Source: Roseiarcus sp052147395
GTDB taxonomy: Bacteria > Pseudomonadota > Alphaproteobacteria > Rhizobiales > Beijerinckiaceae
Assembly: GCA_052147395.1 (NCBI GenBank)
Contig: JBKQKS010000349.1
Coordinates: 1-28,496, forward strand
DNA: 28,496 nucleotides
Reading direction: 5' to 3'
Below are positions 7,646 to 15,280 of the stretch, piece by piece (position 1 is the stretch's first letter; each line of letters begins with the position of its first letter). The notes beneath the pieces were generated by a model. The model was given only the letters and a program-made list of their open reading frames with translations. It did no database searches and was not told where the DNA came from. A program made the translations under genes and the position numbers.

Positions 7646-8932
7646 ATGACCGCCACCTTCCCCTCCGCCGAAACCGACGTCCGCTCCGCGATGCGCGAGA
7701 TCGGCGCCGCCGCGCGCGCCGCCGCCCGCATCGTCGCCAATGCGCCGCCGGATGAGAAGACCTTGGCGCTGCGAAGGGCGGCGCAGGCGCTGCGCGAACG
7801 CCGCAAGGAGATTCTCGCCGCCAACGCCCGCGACCTCGCCGACGCCAGAGCCCGCGGCCTCTCGGCGGCAATGATCGACCGGCTGACCTTGGACGACGAG
7901 CGCATCGGGGCGATGGCCGAGGGCGTCGAGGAGGTGGCCGACCTCCCCGATCCCGTCGGCCGCGTGCTCGCGACCTTCCGGCGCCCCAACGGCCTCGTCA
8001 TCGAGCGCGTCGCGACGCCGCTTGGCGTCGTCGGCGTCATCTACGAGAGCCGGCCGAACGTCACCGCGGACGCCGGCGCGCTGTGCCTGAAAAGCGGCAA
8101 CGCCGTCGTGCTGCGCGGCGGCTCCGACAGTTTTGATTCCTCCGCAGCGATCCACGCCTGTTTGGTCGAGGGCCTTCTCGCCGCCGGCCTTCCCGCGGCG
8201 GCGATCTCGCGGGCGCCGTTTGCCGCGCGCGAAGTGGTGGGAGAGATGCTCGCCGGGCTCGACGGCGCGATCGACGTCATCGTACCGCGCGGCGGCAAGA
8301 GCCTCGTCGAGCGCGTGCAGCGCGAGGCGCGTGTGCCGGTGTTCGCGCATCTCGAAGGCCTCGTGCATGTCTATGTCGACGCTGCCGCCGACCTCGAGAA
8401 GGCGTTGAACATCGTGGTCAATTCCAAGATGCGGCGCACCGGCATCTGCGGCGCCGCGGAGACGCTGCTCGTCGAGCGCAAGGGCGCCGAACGGCTGCTT
8501 CGCCCCCTCGTCGAGGCGCTCATCGCCAAGGGCTGCGAGGTGCGCGGCGACGCTGAGACGCGCGCGCTCGCCGCCGGTGTCGTTGCGGCGACCGACGAGG
8601 ATTGGCGCACCGAATATCTCGACGCCATCATTGCCGTCGCCGTGGTCGACGACCTCGACGCGGCGATCCGCCACATCGAGACTTTTGGCTCGCATCACAC
8701 CGACTGCATTGTCAGCGAGGATTCCGCGGCGGCCGAGCGGTTCCTGAAGGAGGTCGACTCGGCGATCGTGCTGCACAACGCCTCGACGCAGTTCGCCGAC
8801 GGCGGCGAGTTCGGCTTCGGCGCCGAGATCGGCATCGCCACCGGCCGCATGCACGCGCGCGGGCCGGTGGGCGTGGAGCAGCTCTGCACCTTCAAATACC
8901 GGGTGCGCGGAAATGGTCAGACGCGGCCCTAA
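7646..8932 (+). CDS. proA: Glutamate-5-semialdehyde dehydrogenase (gamma-glutamyl phosphate reductase)
   Basis: The 428-residue enzyme of the second step of proline synthesis: NADPH-dependent reduction of gamma-glutamyl phosphate to glutamate-5-semialdehyde. It is full length for the family and belongs to the aldehyde dehydrogenase superfamily. Visible marks are PLGVVGVIYESRPNVTADAGALCLKSGNAVVLRGG in outline, the catalytic cysteine at residue 268 (RRTGICGAAETLL), HTDCIVS and the C-terminal FGFGAEIGIATGRMHARGPVG. In many alphaproteobacteria proA follows proB and precedes nadD. Here neither is adjacent: a radical SAM gene lies convergently 8 nt downstream, so the usual cluster is broken. Confidence 0.97.
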   Translation: MTATFPSAETDVRSAMREIGAAARAAARIVANAPPDEKTLALRRAAQALRERRKEILAANARDLADARARGLSAAMIDRLTLDDERIGAMAEGVEEVADLPDPVGRVLATFRRPNGLVIERVATPLGVVGVIYESRPNVTADAGALCLKSGNAVVLRGGSDSFDSSAAIHACLVEGLLAAGLPAAAISRAPFAAREVVGEMLAGLDGAIDVIVPRGGKSLVERVQREARVPVFAHLEGLVHVYVDAAADLEKALNIVVNSKMRRTGICGAAETLLVERKGAERLLRPLVEALIAKGCEVRGDAETRALAAGVVAATDEDWRTEYLDAIIAVAVVDDLDAAIRHIETFGSHHTDCIVSEDSAAAERFLKEVDSAIVLHNASTQFADGGEFGFGAEIGIATGRMHARGPVGVEQLCTFKYRVRGNGQTRP

Positions 8933-8940
8933 ACGCCGCG

Positions 8941-9981
8941 TCAGTCCTCACGGTATTCCGCCCATTCCCCCCGCGCATCGGCGATGCGGTAGGCGCCTTC
9001 GCCCGCCTGCTCGACATAGCTCGGCCCGATCGGCGCCTTGCCGCGGGCCCCGGGGATGTCGAGCACGTAAGTTGGCATCGCGAGACCCGAGAGCCGACGG
9101 CGCAGCGCCCGCATCAGCGCCTGGCCCTCTGCGATCGTCGTGCGCAGATGCGCGGTGCCGGGGGCGAGATCGGCGTGGTGGAGGTAGTAGGGTTTTATGC
9201 CGAACTCGACGAGACGGCGCATCAGCGCCTCCAGCGTCGCGACGTCGTCGTTGACCCCCTTCAGCAGCACGCTCTGGCTCACCAGCGTCGTCCCGGCGGC
9301 GCGTAGCCGCGCGCAGGCGGCGCGGACGTCGTCGGTAAGCTCGCGCGGATGATTGGCGTGCAGCGCCACATAGACCGCCTTGTCGTGGCCTTTGGTCAAC
9401 GCCCGCGCGAGCGCCGTCGTCACCCGCTCCGGCGCGGCGACGGGAAGCCGCGTATGCCAGCGCAGCACTTTTAGATGCGGGATCGCGGCAAGGGCGAGCG
9501 TCGCGGCGGCGAGGCGGCGCGGCGATTGCGCGAACGGATCGCCGCCCGTGAGCACCGCCTCCCAGATTTCCGGCCGCTCGCGGATATAGTCGACGGCCGG
9601 CGCGAATTGAGCCTCGCCGAGCCCCGCATGTCCCGGCCCCACCATCTCGCGGCGGAAGCAGAACCGGCAATAGACCGCGCAGACCGCCGTGAGCTTGATC
9701 AGCACGCGGTCGGGATAGCGGTGCACGAGACCGGTTAGGGGGCTCTTCAGGCCGTCGCCGATCGGGTCGTCGAGCTCGCGCTTCGTCCGCACGAGCTCGC
9801 GGCCGTCGGGGACGAACTGGCGCGCGATCGGGTCGGCGGGGTCGGCGGGGTCGATCAGCGCCGCCAGCGCTGCGGGAATCGCGATCGCATAACGGCGCGC
9901 GACCGCTTCCAGTTCGGCGCGCCGCTCGGGCGCGACAAGGCCGGCGGCTATGAGCTCCTGGGGGCGGGTGAGGGTTTTCAT
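8941..9981 (-). CDS. KamA-family radical SAM protein (lysine 2,3-aminomutase / EpmB-like)
   Basis: A 346-residue radical SAM, PLP-dependent aminomutase-type protein. The [4Fe-4S] cluster motif is C101-x3-C105-x2-C108 (CAVYCRFCFRR), followed by LTGGDPF. The PLP lysine is probably K315 in DIPGARGKAPIGP, the short-form equivalent of the PGxxxKxP motif. The length equals EpmB (about 340) rather than the longer clostridial lysine 2,3-aminomutase (about 416). EpmB isomerises lysine to beta-lysine for modification of elongation factor P. No epmA or efp is seen in the window, so lysine aminomutase or EpmB roles cannot be separated. Start at ATG 9981; no strong ribosome site is obvious. Convergent with proA. 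Confidence 0.9.
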   Translation of the reverse strand: MKTLTRPQELIAAGLVAPERRAELEAVARRYAIAIPAALAALIDPADPADPIARQFVPDGRELVRTKRELDDPIGDGLKSPLTGLVHRYPDRVLIKLTAVCAVYCRFCFRREMVGPGHAGLGEAQFAPAVDYIRERPEIWEAVLTGGDPFAQSPRRLAAATLALAAIPHLKVLRWHTRLPVAAPERVTTALARALTKGHDKAVYVALHANHPRELTDDVRAACARLRAAGTTLVSQSVLLKGVNDDVATLEALMRRLVEFGIKPYYLHHADLAPGTAHLRTTIAEGQALMRALRRRLSGLAMPTYVLDIPGARGKAPIGPSYVEQAGEGAYRIADARGEWAEYRED

Positions 9982-10090
9982 GCGCGCGCGTGTAGCACGA
10001 ACGCGCGGACTTCATATCTGTTAACGAATCTCGCCGATTGGACTCCCCTCGGGGCTCGAGCCGCGCTACATTGCTCGTACGGAGGCGCCC

Positions 10091-10351
10091 ATGGGCATCG
10101 AGCGCATACGTCCCCACGATCTGGCCCGGCGCGTCGCCCAGCGCCGGGACATGCGGCATGCTGACTCTCAGCCCCATGACGGCTGGCGGCGCGAAATGTT
10201 CCGCCTCCCGCGTGCGGAAGCGCGGCTGAAGGCGCGCGAGTGGTTCGACCGCTACCCCAAGGCCGCCTATCTCACTGAAATCGAGTCCTGGCGCGAGCTC
10301 GCCGACGACGAGATCGAATTCGTGATGCGCCGGCTGCCGACGGCCGATTGA
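10091..10351 (+). CDS. Small conserved hypothetical protein
   Basis: An 86-residue soluble, charged protein (many Arg, Glu, Trp) with no membrane segment or signal peptide. Visible features are a basic N-terminal half (IRPHDLARRVAQRRDMRH) and a C-terminal stretch EWFDRYPKAAYLTEIESWRELADDEIEFVMRRLP that looks helical. I do not recognise a family. GGAGG at 10080-10084 sits 6 nt before the ATG, giving strong support that it is translated. It ends 4 nt before the NlpC/P60 gene, so the two are probably one operon. Confidence 0.7.
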   Translation: MGIERIRPHDLARRVAQRRDMRHADSQPHDGWRREMFRLPRAEARLKAREWFDRYPKAAYLTEIESWRELADDEIEFVMRRLPTAD

Positions 10352-10355
10352 AGCG

Positions 10356-11198
10356 ATGCAGGCTTTCGATCCGCGCCTGATGCCGGCGCGCCCGGATCTC
10401 GCCGCCGCGCATCTCAGTGGGTTCGTCGAGGCGCAACGGTTCGTCGAGGGCGCCCGCCGGCAGGTGGCCGCCGCCAGCGCGCCCGTGCGCCGCAAGCCCG
10501 CGGCCGACGCTTCGCTCGACACCGAGGCGCTGCACGGCGAAATCGTCGTAGTCTACGAGGAGCGCGACGGCTGGGCTTTCGGCCAGCTCGAGCGCGATCT
10601 TTACGTCGGCTATCTCCTCGCGGCGAGCCTGAACGCGCCCTCGGCGCCGACCCATCGCGTCGCCGTGCTGCGAACCCACGCCTATCCCGGCCCGAGCATC
10701 AAGCTGCCGCCCAGCATCGCCATTGCGTTCGGCGCCCTCATCCGCATCGAGCGGGTGGTCGGCGACTTCGCCATCGCCGAAAACGGCGCGCATTATTTCG
10801 CCCGCCATCTTGCCCCCGTCGATACGGTCGAGCCCGATTTCGTCGCCGTCGCCGAGCGTTTCCTCGGCGCCCCGTATCTGTGGGGTGGGCGAACTTCCGA
10901 CGGGATCGACTGTTCCGGGCTCGTGCAGACGGCGCTGCGGGCTGCGGGCCTGCCCGCGCCGCGCGACAGCGACATGCAGGAAAACGAGCTCGGCGAGCCG
11001 CTCGGGCTCGATGCGCCGCTTCGCCGTGGCGACCTCGTGTTCTGGCGCGGCCATGTCGGCCTCATGGCCGACGCCGAGACGCTCATCCACGCCAACGGCT
11101 TCCATATGCTGGTGGTGCGCGAGCCGTTCGCCGCAGCGAAAGCCCGCATCGCCGCCGGCGGCGGCGGCGAGGTGACCGCGACGCGCAGGATTCGCTAG
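10356..11198 (+). CDS. NlpC/P60 family peptidoglycan hydrolase
   Basis: A 280-residue protein with an N-terminal SH3-like region (about 50-150, including ALHGEIVVVYEERDGWAFGQLERDLYVGYL) and a C-terminal NlpC/P60 cysteine peptidase domain (about 160-275). The catalytic cysteine is C186 (GIDCSGLVQ), the histidine is H233 (WRGHVGLM), and the third polar residue is H245 in LIHANGF. The family cleaves peptide cross-links such as gamma-D-Glu-DAP bonds in peptidoglycan. No clear signal peptide is visible, which is common in this alphaproteobacterial subgroup, so the site of action is uncertain. It follows the small hypothetical gene by 4 nt. Confidence 0.9.
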   Translation: MQAFDPRLMPARPDLAAAHLSGFVEAQRFVEGARRQVAAASAPVRRKPAADASLDTEALHGEIVVVYEERDGWAFGQLERDLYVGYLLAASLNAPSAPTHRVAVLRTHAYPGPSIKLPPSIAIAFGALIRIERVVGDFAIAENGAHYFARHLAPVDTVEPDFVAVAERFLGAPYLWGGRTSDGIDCSGLVQTALRAAGLPAPRDSDMQENELGEPLGLDAPLRRGDLVFWRGHVGLMADAETLIHANGFHMLVVREPFAAAKARIAAGGGGEVTATRRIR

Positions 11199-11209
11199 CC
11201 GCGGTCGAT

Positions 11210-11273
11210 CGAGGAGCGTCGGCCTCCAGGCCGACGGCCGTGTGATCGTCGGCGTGGACGCCGACGCTCCTCG
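11210..11273. repeat. Large cruciform-forming inverted repeat
   Basis: Perfect 14-bp outer arms, CGAGGAGCGTCGGC (11210-11223) and GCCGACGCTCCTCG (11260-11273), enclose two further small GGCC/GTCGGC palindromes. It starts 11 nt after the NlpC/P60 stop. It could end transcription from either side, but has no U-tract, and it resembles the other palindromic intergenic repeats in this window. Confidence 0.7.
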
Positions 11274-11282
11274 TCCTTCGCT

Positions 11283-11394
11283 TCAGTGCCGGAAGTGCCG
11301 CATCCCCGTAAACACCATCGCGACGCCGGCGGCGATCACGTCCTTGTCGCGCACCGAGCCGCCGGGCCGGATGACGGCCGTGGCGCCGGCTTCC
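11283..11394 (-). pseudogene. Duplicate fragment of the purH 3' end
   Basis: About 112 bp match bases 11976-12099 of the intact purH. The match starts exactly at the purH stop codon and encodes AGATAVIRPGGSVRDKDVIAAGVAMV and onward to FTGMRHFRH. Differences are four substitutions (three synonymous, one Gln to Arg) and an in-frame 12-bp deletion removing AADA. The rest of purH is absent here. The pattern of mostly synonymous change suggests that this end was once part of a working purH. It lies on the far side of the brnTA cassette. Confidence 0.85.
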
Positions 11395-11466
11395 ATTCGA
11401 CCAATCTCGGCAGTTTGCTATTCTGCCGCCCCGTCCCCGCATGTTGGTCACGAAATGGCAACTTGT

Positions 11467-11738
11467 ATGGAGATCACTTTCGACCCAAATAAGCGGGAGA
11501 AGACTCTCCAGGAGTGCGGGCTCGACTTCGCCGAGGCGGGAAAAGTGTTCGCAGGGCGAACAGCTACTGTCGAGGATCGACGAAAAGCCTATCCGGAGCC
11601 GAGGTATATAAAGCTGGCGCGCTCGGAGAGCGTATAGTCGTGCTAGTCTGGACCCCGACTCCGTCGGGACGCAGAATTATCTCCATGAGGCATTGCCATG
11701 AAGACGAAGCACGCATCTGGCGTGAAAGTATGGTCTGA
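11467..11738 (+). pseudogene. brnT: BrnT family toxin, frameshifted
   Basis: The frame from ATG 11467 (or 11455) gives MEITFDPNKREKTLQECGLDFAEAGKVF ... DRRKAYPEPRYI, which is BrnT-like, then runs to a TAG at 11635-11637. From about base 11610 the BrnT sequence continues in the next frame as AGALGERIVVLVWTP-RRIISMRHCHEDEARIWRE and ends at TGA 11736-11738. A loss of one base near GGTATATAAAGC (about 11603-11614) would explain this. BrnT is a RelE-fold ribonuclease toxin. The toxin appears dead unless this is a sequencing error or recoding. The C-terminal part overlaps the start of brnA by 41 nt. Confidence 0.8.
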
Positions 11739-11946
11739 TCCGGACGACGCGCCGCAGCTGACGAGATCGTTTTTCGCCCGGGCGGAGATTCGCGACGGGG
11801 AAAAGCTGATCCGCCCGGCGCGCAAGCGTCGAAAGTCCGTGCTCGAACTCGAACCCGACGTGGTAGAAGCGCTCGAAGCGACGGGAGACGATTGGCGCGC
11901 CAGGGCCAATGAGGCGCTCAGGGCCGCTTTCGCCAAGCGGGGATGA
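11698..11946 (+). CDS. brnA: BrnA family antitoxin
   Basis: An 82-residue partner of BrnT. The N-terminal part (GVKVWSDPDDAPQLTRSFFARAEIRDGEKLIRPARKRRK in outline) binds the toxin in known systems. The C-terminal part (KSVLELEPDVVEALEATGDDWRARANEALRAAF) fits the ribbon-helix-helix DNA-binding dimer that represses the operon. GAGG at 11686-11689 gives an 8-nt spacing to the ATG. The gene is intact although the toxin frame upstream is broken. It ends 29 nt before the end of purH, which is convergent. Confidence 0.88.
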   Translation: MKTKHASGVKVWSDPDDAPQLTRSFFARAEIRDGEKLIRPARKRRKSVLELEPDVVEALEATGDDWRARANEALRAAFAKRG

Positions 11947-11954
11947 CGAGTGTG

Positions 11955-11973
11955 CCCGAGCGAAGCCCTCGGG
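11955..11973. terminator. Hairpin between convergent brnA and purH
   Basis: CCCGAG-CGAAGCC-CTCGGG gives a 6-bp stem with a 7-nt loop between the two stop codons. No U-tract follows on either strand, so terminator function is a guess from position. Confidence 0.35.
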
Positions 11974-11975
11974 CC

Positions 11976-13586
11976 TCAGTGCCGGAAGTGCCGCATTCCC
12001 GTGAACACCATCGCGACGCCGGCGGCGTCGGCGGCGGCGATCACGTCCTTGTCGCGCACCGAGCCGCCGGGCTGGATGACGGCTGTGGCGCCGGCTTGCA
12101 CCGCGGCCATCAGACCGTCGGGGAAGGGAAAGAAGGCGTCGGAAGCGACGACCGAGCCCGCCACGCCGGGCCCTCCGGCCTCGTTCGACTTCTCAGCCGC
12201 GATGCGGGCCGAGTCGACGCGGCTCATCTGCCCGGCGCCGACGCCGACGGTGGCGCCATCGCGGGCGTAGACGATCGCATTCGACTTCACGTGCTTGCAC
12301 ACGCGCCAGGCGAATTCGAGATCGCGGAGCTCGATGTCCGTCGGCGCGCGCCGGGTGACGACCTCGAGCGTGGCCGGGTCGAGCACGCCGTTGTCGCGGT
12401 CCTGCACCAAGAGACCGCCCGCGACCGAGCGCACGCTTAGCGTCGGCGCCTTCGGGTCGGGCAGCGCGCCGGCGAGGAGCAGGCGCAGGTTCTTCTTGGC
12501 CGCGACGATCTCGAGCGCGTCGGCATCGGCGTCCGGCGCGATGATCACTTCGGTGAAGATCTCGATGATCTTCTTCGCCGCCGCCGCGTCGAGCTTGCGG
12601 TTGAGCGCGACGATGCCGCCGAAGGCGGAGACGGGATCGCAGGCGAGCGCTTTCTCATAAGCTTCGATGAGGGTCGCGCCGACTGCGGCGCCGCAGGGGT
12701 TGGCGTGCTTGATGATCGCGACCGCGGGCGTCGCCGCGTCGAACTCGGCGACCAGCTCATAGGCCGCGTCGGTGTCGTTGATGTTGTTGTAGGAAAGCTC
12801 CTTGCCCTGGAGCTGGCGGGCGGTGGCGACGCCCGGGCGCGACTCCGGGCCGACGTAGAACGCCGCCGCCTGATGCGGGTTCTCGCCATAGCGCATCTCG
12901 CTCGCGAGCTTGCCGCCGAAAGCGCGCCAGATTGGCGTCGATTCGCCGACTTCCCGCGCCAGCCAGTTGGAGATCGCCGCGTCGTAGGCCGCCGTCCTCG
13001 CGTAAGCCTTCTGCGCCAGTCGGCGGCGGAGACTCTGCCGCGTGCCGCCGTCGTGGCTCGTGAGTTCGTCGATGAGCGCCTGGTAATCGGCAACGTCGAC
13101 AATGACGGTCACGTCGCGGTGGTTTTTGGCTGCAGCGCGGATCATCGCCGGGCCGCCGATGTCGATGTTCTCGATCATGTGGGCGAAATCGGCGCCGCGC
13201 TGCAGCGCGTCCTCGAACGGGTAGAGGTTGACCACCAAGAGATCGATCGGCTTGATGCCGTGGGCGATCATCGCCGCCTGGTGCGCGGGCTCGCTGCGCA
13301 CGGCGAGCAGGCCGCCGTGCACGCGCGGGTGCAGGGTCTTCAAGCGGCCGTCCATCATCTCGGGAAAGCCGGTGAGCTCGGCGACATCGACGACCGCGAG
13401 CCCGGCCTTGTCGAGCGCCGCCGCCGTGCCTCCGGTCGAAACGAGCTCGACGCCGCGCGCCGCGAGTGCACGGGCGAGTTCGACGAGACCGGTTTTGTCG
13501 GACACTGAGATGAGGGCACGCGAGATCTTGACGTCGTCCAGGGGCATTCGGCAGGCTCGTGAGGCGAAAAGGATCGGCGCGGCCAT
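11976..13586 (-). CDS. purH: Bifunctional AICAR transformylase / IMP cyclohydrolase
   Basis: The 536-residue enzyme of the last two steps of IMP synthesis. The N-terminal IMP cyclohydrolase domain (about 14-200) carries RALISVSDKTGL, STGGT and GFPEMMDGRLKTLHPRVHGG. The C-terminal AICAR transformylase domain carries RYGENPHQAAAFY, IIKHANPCGAA, DPVSAFGGIVA and SDAFFPFPDG, and ends FTGMRHFRH. Length is normal. ATG 13586 has GGAAAGG immediately upstream; a second in-frame ATG at 13547 matches the shorter N-terminus of many homologues but has no ribosome site. A 17-bp palindrome overlaps the ribosome site. The 3' end exists twice in this window, the other copy lying beyond brnTA. Confidence 0.97.
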   Translation of the reverse strand: MAAPILFASRACRMPLDDVKISRALISVSDKTGLVELARALAARGVELVSTGGTAAALDKAGLAVVDVAELTGFPEMMDGRLKTLHPRVHGGLLAVRSEPAHQAAMIAHGIKPIDLLVVNLYPFEDALQRGADFAHMIENIDIGGPAMIRAAAKNHRDVTVIVDVADYQALIDELTSHDGGTRQSLRRRLAQKAYARTAAYDAAISNWLAREVGESTPIWRAFGGKLASEMRYGENPHQAAAFYVGPESRPGVATARQLQGKELSYNNINDTDAAYELVAEFDAATPAVAIIKHANPCGAAVGATLIEAYEKALACDPVSAFGGIVALNRKLDAAAAKKIIEIFTEVIIAPDADADALEIVAAKKNLRLLLAGALPDPKAPTLSVRSVAGGLLVQDRDNGVLDPATLEVVTRRAPTDIELRDLEFAWRVCKHVKSNAIVYARDGATVGVGAGQMSRVDSARIAAEKSNEAGGPGVAGSVVASDAFFPFPDGLMAAVQAGATAVIQPGGSVRDKDVIAAADAAGVAMVFTGMRHFRH

Positions 13587-13593
13587 AACACCT

Positions 13594-13639
13594 TTCCTCG
13601 ACTCGAGGAACGAGTTTTGACGAATGCCGTGGCATCGTC
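13594..13639. promoter_or_regulatory. Two palindromes in the purH / UPF0173 divergent gap
   Basis: TTCCTCGA-C-TCGAGGAA (13594-13610) is a perfect 8-bp inverted repeat covering the purH ribosome site on the minus strand. A second, GACGAATGCC-GT-GGCATCGTC (13619-13639, one bulged base), follows. Either could be a repressor operator or, for the first, an mRNA hairpin masking purH translation. No known consensus was matched. Confidence 0.45.
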
Positions 13640-13704
13640 TTATTCGTAGTGCTCAACTCGATTCGCCGCCGCCGCGGGGCGCGGCTTCCGCCAGGGAGGC
13701 GTGA

Positions 13705-14403
13705 ATGTACATTCAGTGGCTGGGACATTCGGCGTTCAAAGTGAGGCTCGGGTCGGCGCAAATACTGTTCGACCCGTTTCTTCGCGACAACCCGAAGTTC
13801 TCCGGCAATTTCGATGCGACGGTGCGAGGCACGACCCATGTACTGCTCACCCACGCCCACAACGACCATTTCGGCGACACGATCGAGATTCTGAAGGCGA
13901 CCGGCGCGACTCTGGTCTCGAATTTCGAGATCGCCTCCTATGTCGCTTCTGTCTATTCGGAGGCCGATGTCGCCGGCATGAACATCGGTGGCACGGCGGC
14001 GGTCGGCGGCGGCCTCGAAGTGACGATGACGCGCGCGCACCATTCGTCGAGTTACCTGGCGCCCGACGGAAGCGTCATCTACGGCGGCGAGCCCACCGGC
14101 CTCATCGCGCGCGCCGAGGGGCGCTCGATCTTTCACATGGGAGATACGGCGGCGTTCGCCGACATGGCGCTCATCGAGGAACTGCACAGCCCGGAGATCG
14201 GCATCGTGCCGATGGGCGACTGGTACACCATGGGCGCGGAAGAGGCGGCGATGGTCGTCGACCGCTACTTCCACTTCAAGTTCGCGATCCCCTGCCACTG
14301 GGGCACGTTCCCGATGCTCGAGCAGTCGCCGGAGAAGTTCGTGCGCTCGGTGCACCATTGCATCGTCTGGGCGCCGAACCCGATGGACGCGCGGGAGCTG
14401 TAG
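13705..14403 (+). CDS. Metal-dependent hydrolase, UPF0173 / MBL fold
   Basis: A 232-residue single-domain metallo-beta-lactamase-fold protein of the UPF0173 type. It starts MYIQWLGHSAFKV and has the metal motif THAHNDHFGDT (HxHxDH), then RAHHSSSY, the HMGDTAAFADM strand (bridging Asp) and a C-terminal PCHWGTFPML. Length and order match the family. Members are hydrolases of unknown substrate. GGGAGG at 13694-13699 lies 5 nt before the ATG. The TAG stop is itself the start of a TGTAGCC-type repeat. Divergent from purH and convergent with the GST gene. Confidence 0.9.
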   Translation: MYIQWLGHSAFKVRLGSAQILFDPFLRDNPKFSGNFDATVRGTTHVLLTHAHNDHFGDTIEILKATGATLVSNFEIASYVASVYSEADVAGMNIGGTAAVGGGLEVTMTRAHHSSSYLAPDGSVIYGGEPTGLIARAEGRSIFHMGDTAAFADMALIEELHSPEIGIVPMGDWYTMGAEEAAMVVDRYFHFKFAIPCHWGTFPMLEQSPEKFVRSVHHCIVWAPNPMDAREL

Positions 14404-14450
14404 CCGGCGGCCCTCGCCCTGAGCTCGTCGAAGGGCACGCCGGCTTTACG
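14399..14450. repeat. TGTAGCC-type palindromic repeat after the UPF0173 gene
   Basis: It opens TGTAGCCGGC (14399-14408) and closes GCCGGCTTTACG (14439-14450), an imperfect inversion. The middle is CCCTCGCCCTGAGCTCGTCG, a variant of the core inside the 117-bp elements at 4377 and 6674. It supplies the stop codon of the gene before it. Confidence 0.65.
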
Positions 14451-14480
14451 AAAGCGCGGGTCGGCGCCCGGGGCCATGAT

Positions 14481-15155
14481 TCACATCCGCGCGAGGTGCT
14501 TGTACATCACCGCGCGGGCCTGGTCGTCCATCGTGGTCTTGAAGGTGAATTTTTCGCGTAAGCCGACTGCGCGGACGGCCGCCGGGCGGGCGGCGATCTC
14601 GTCGTGCAGGCGCTTCACATTGGGGAATTTCTCGAAAGCGCCATCGCCGAGAATGAACGGGACCATGCGCGCCCAGCCCCACAACGCCATGTCGACGATT
14701 CCGTAGCCGCCGGCGACCATGTAGGCCTGCTTGGCGAGCCGCGCGTCGGCGACGCCGAAATGCCGTTCGGCCTCATATTGATAACGGTTGTGGGCGTAGG
14801 CGAACTTTTCGGTCGCGAAATGTTTGAAATGCACGGCTTGGCCGGAATATGGACCGACGCCGGTGGCGACGAACATGAGCCAGGATAGAAGCTCGCCGCG
14901 CGCCGTCGCCGGCGGCAGGAATTTCCCGGTCTTCTCCGCGAGGTAGAGCAGGATCGCGTTGGAATCGAACACCACGGCGTCGCCGTCGCGGATCGCCGGA
15001 ACCTTGCCGTTCGGGTTGATCTTCAGGAACTCCTGAGCGAACTGGTCGCCCTTGCGGGTGTCGATCGCGATCGGCTGATAGTCGAGCGCCGCTTCTTCGA
15101 GAAACAGCGCGACCTTGGTCGGGTTCGGCGAGCCGTTGAAGTAAAATTCGATCAT
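14481..15155 (-). CDS. Glutathione S-transferase family protein (YfcG/YghU-like)
   Basis: A 224-residue two-domain GST. The thioredoxin-like N-terminal domain starts MIEFYFNGSPNPTKVALFLEEA and has the glutathione-contacting KVPAIRDGDAVVFDSNAILLYLAE. The all-helical C-terminal half ends near RPAAVRAVGLREKFTFK. The SPNP segment with Asn11 resembles the nu-class disulfide reductases YfcG/YghU rather than Tyr/Ser-type detoxifying enzymes. ATG 15155 has GGAGG close upstream. The frame is open 35 codons further (15260), but that stretch is Arg-rich and unlike the family. It is transcribed divergently from the acyl-CoA dehydrogenase gene. Confidence 0.9.
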   Translation of the reverse strand: MIEFYFNGSPNPTKVALFLEEAALDYQPIAIDTRKGDQFAQEFLKINPNGKVPAIRDGDAVVFDSNAILLYLAEKTGKFLPPATARGELLSWLMFVATGVGPYSGQAVHFKHFATEKFAYAHNRYQYEAERHFGVADARLAKQAYMVAGGYGIVDMALWGWARMVPFILGDGAFEKFPNVKRLHDEIAARPAAVRAVGLREKFTFKTTMDDQARAVMYKHLARM

Positions 15156-15280
15156 CCTGCGCCTCCTTTGCCGCGCCTGAAGCGGACGAGCGGGTTTAGC
15201 CTTTCGTCGAGCCGCTGTAACCATTGCGCGAAGCCGGCCGCCGCGCCTAAAAGCGATCACGAGAACATGCGGGAGACGCC

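Noticed and set aside
11200..11470. Integrase or recombinase gene near the purH duplicate
   Set aside because: No frame in the 11199-11975 interval other than brnT and brnA resembles a recombinase.
12705..13508. 267-residue plus-strand frame within purH
   Set aside because: Shadow of purH; the purH reading is full length and conserved.
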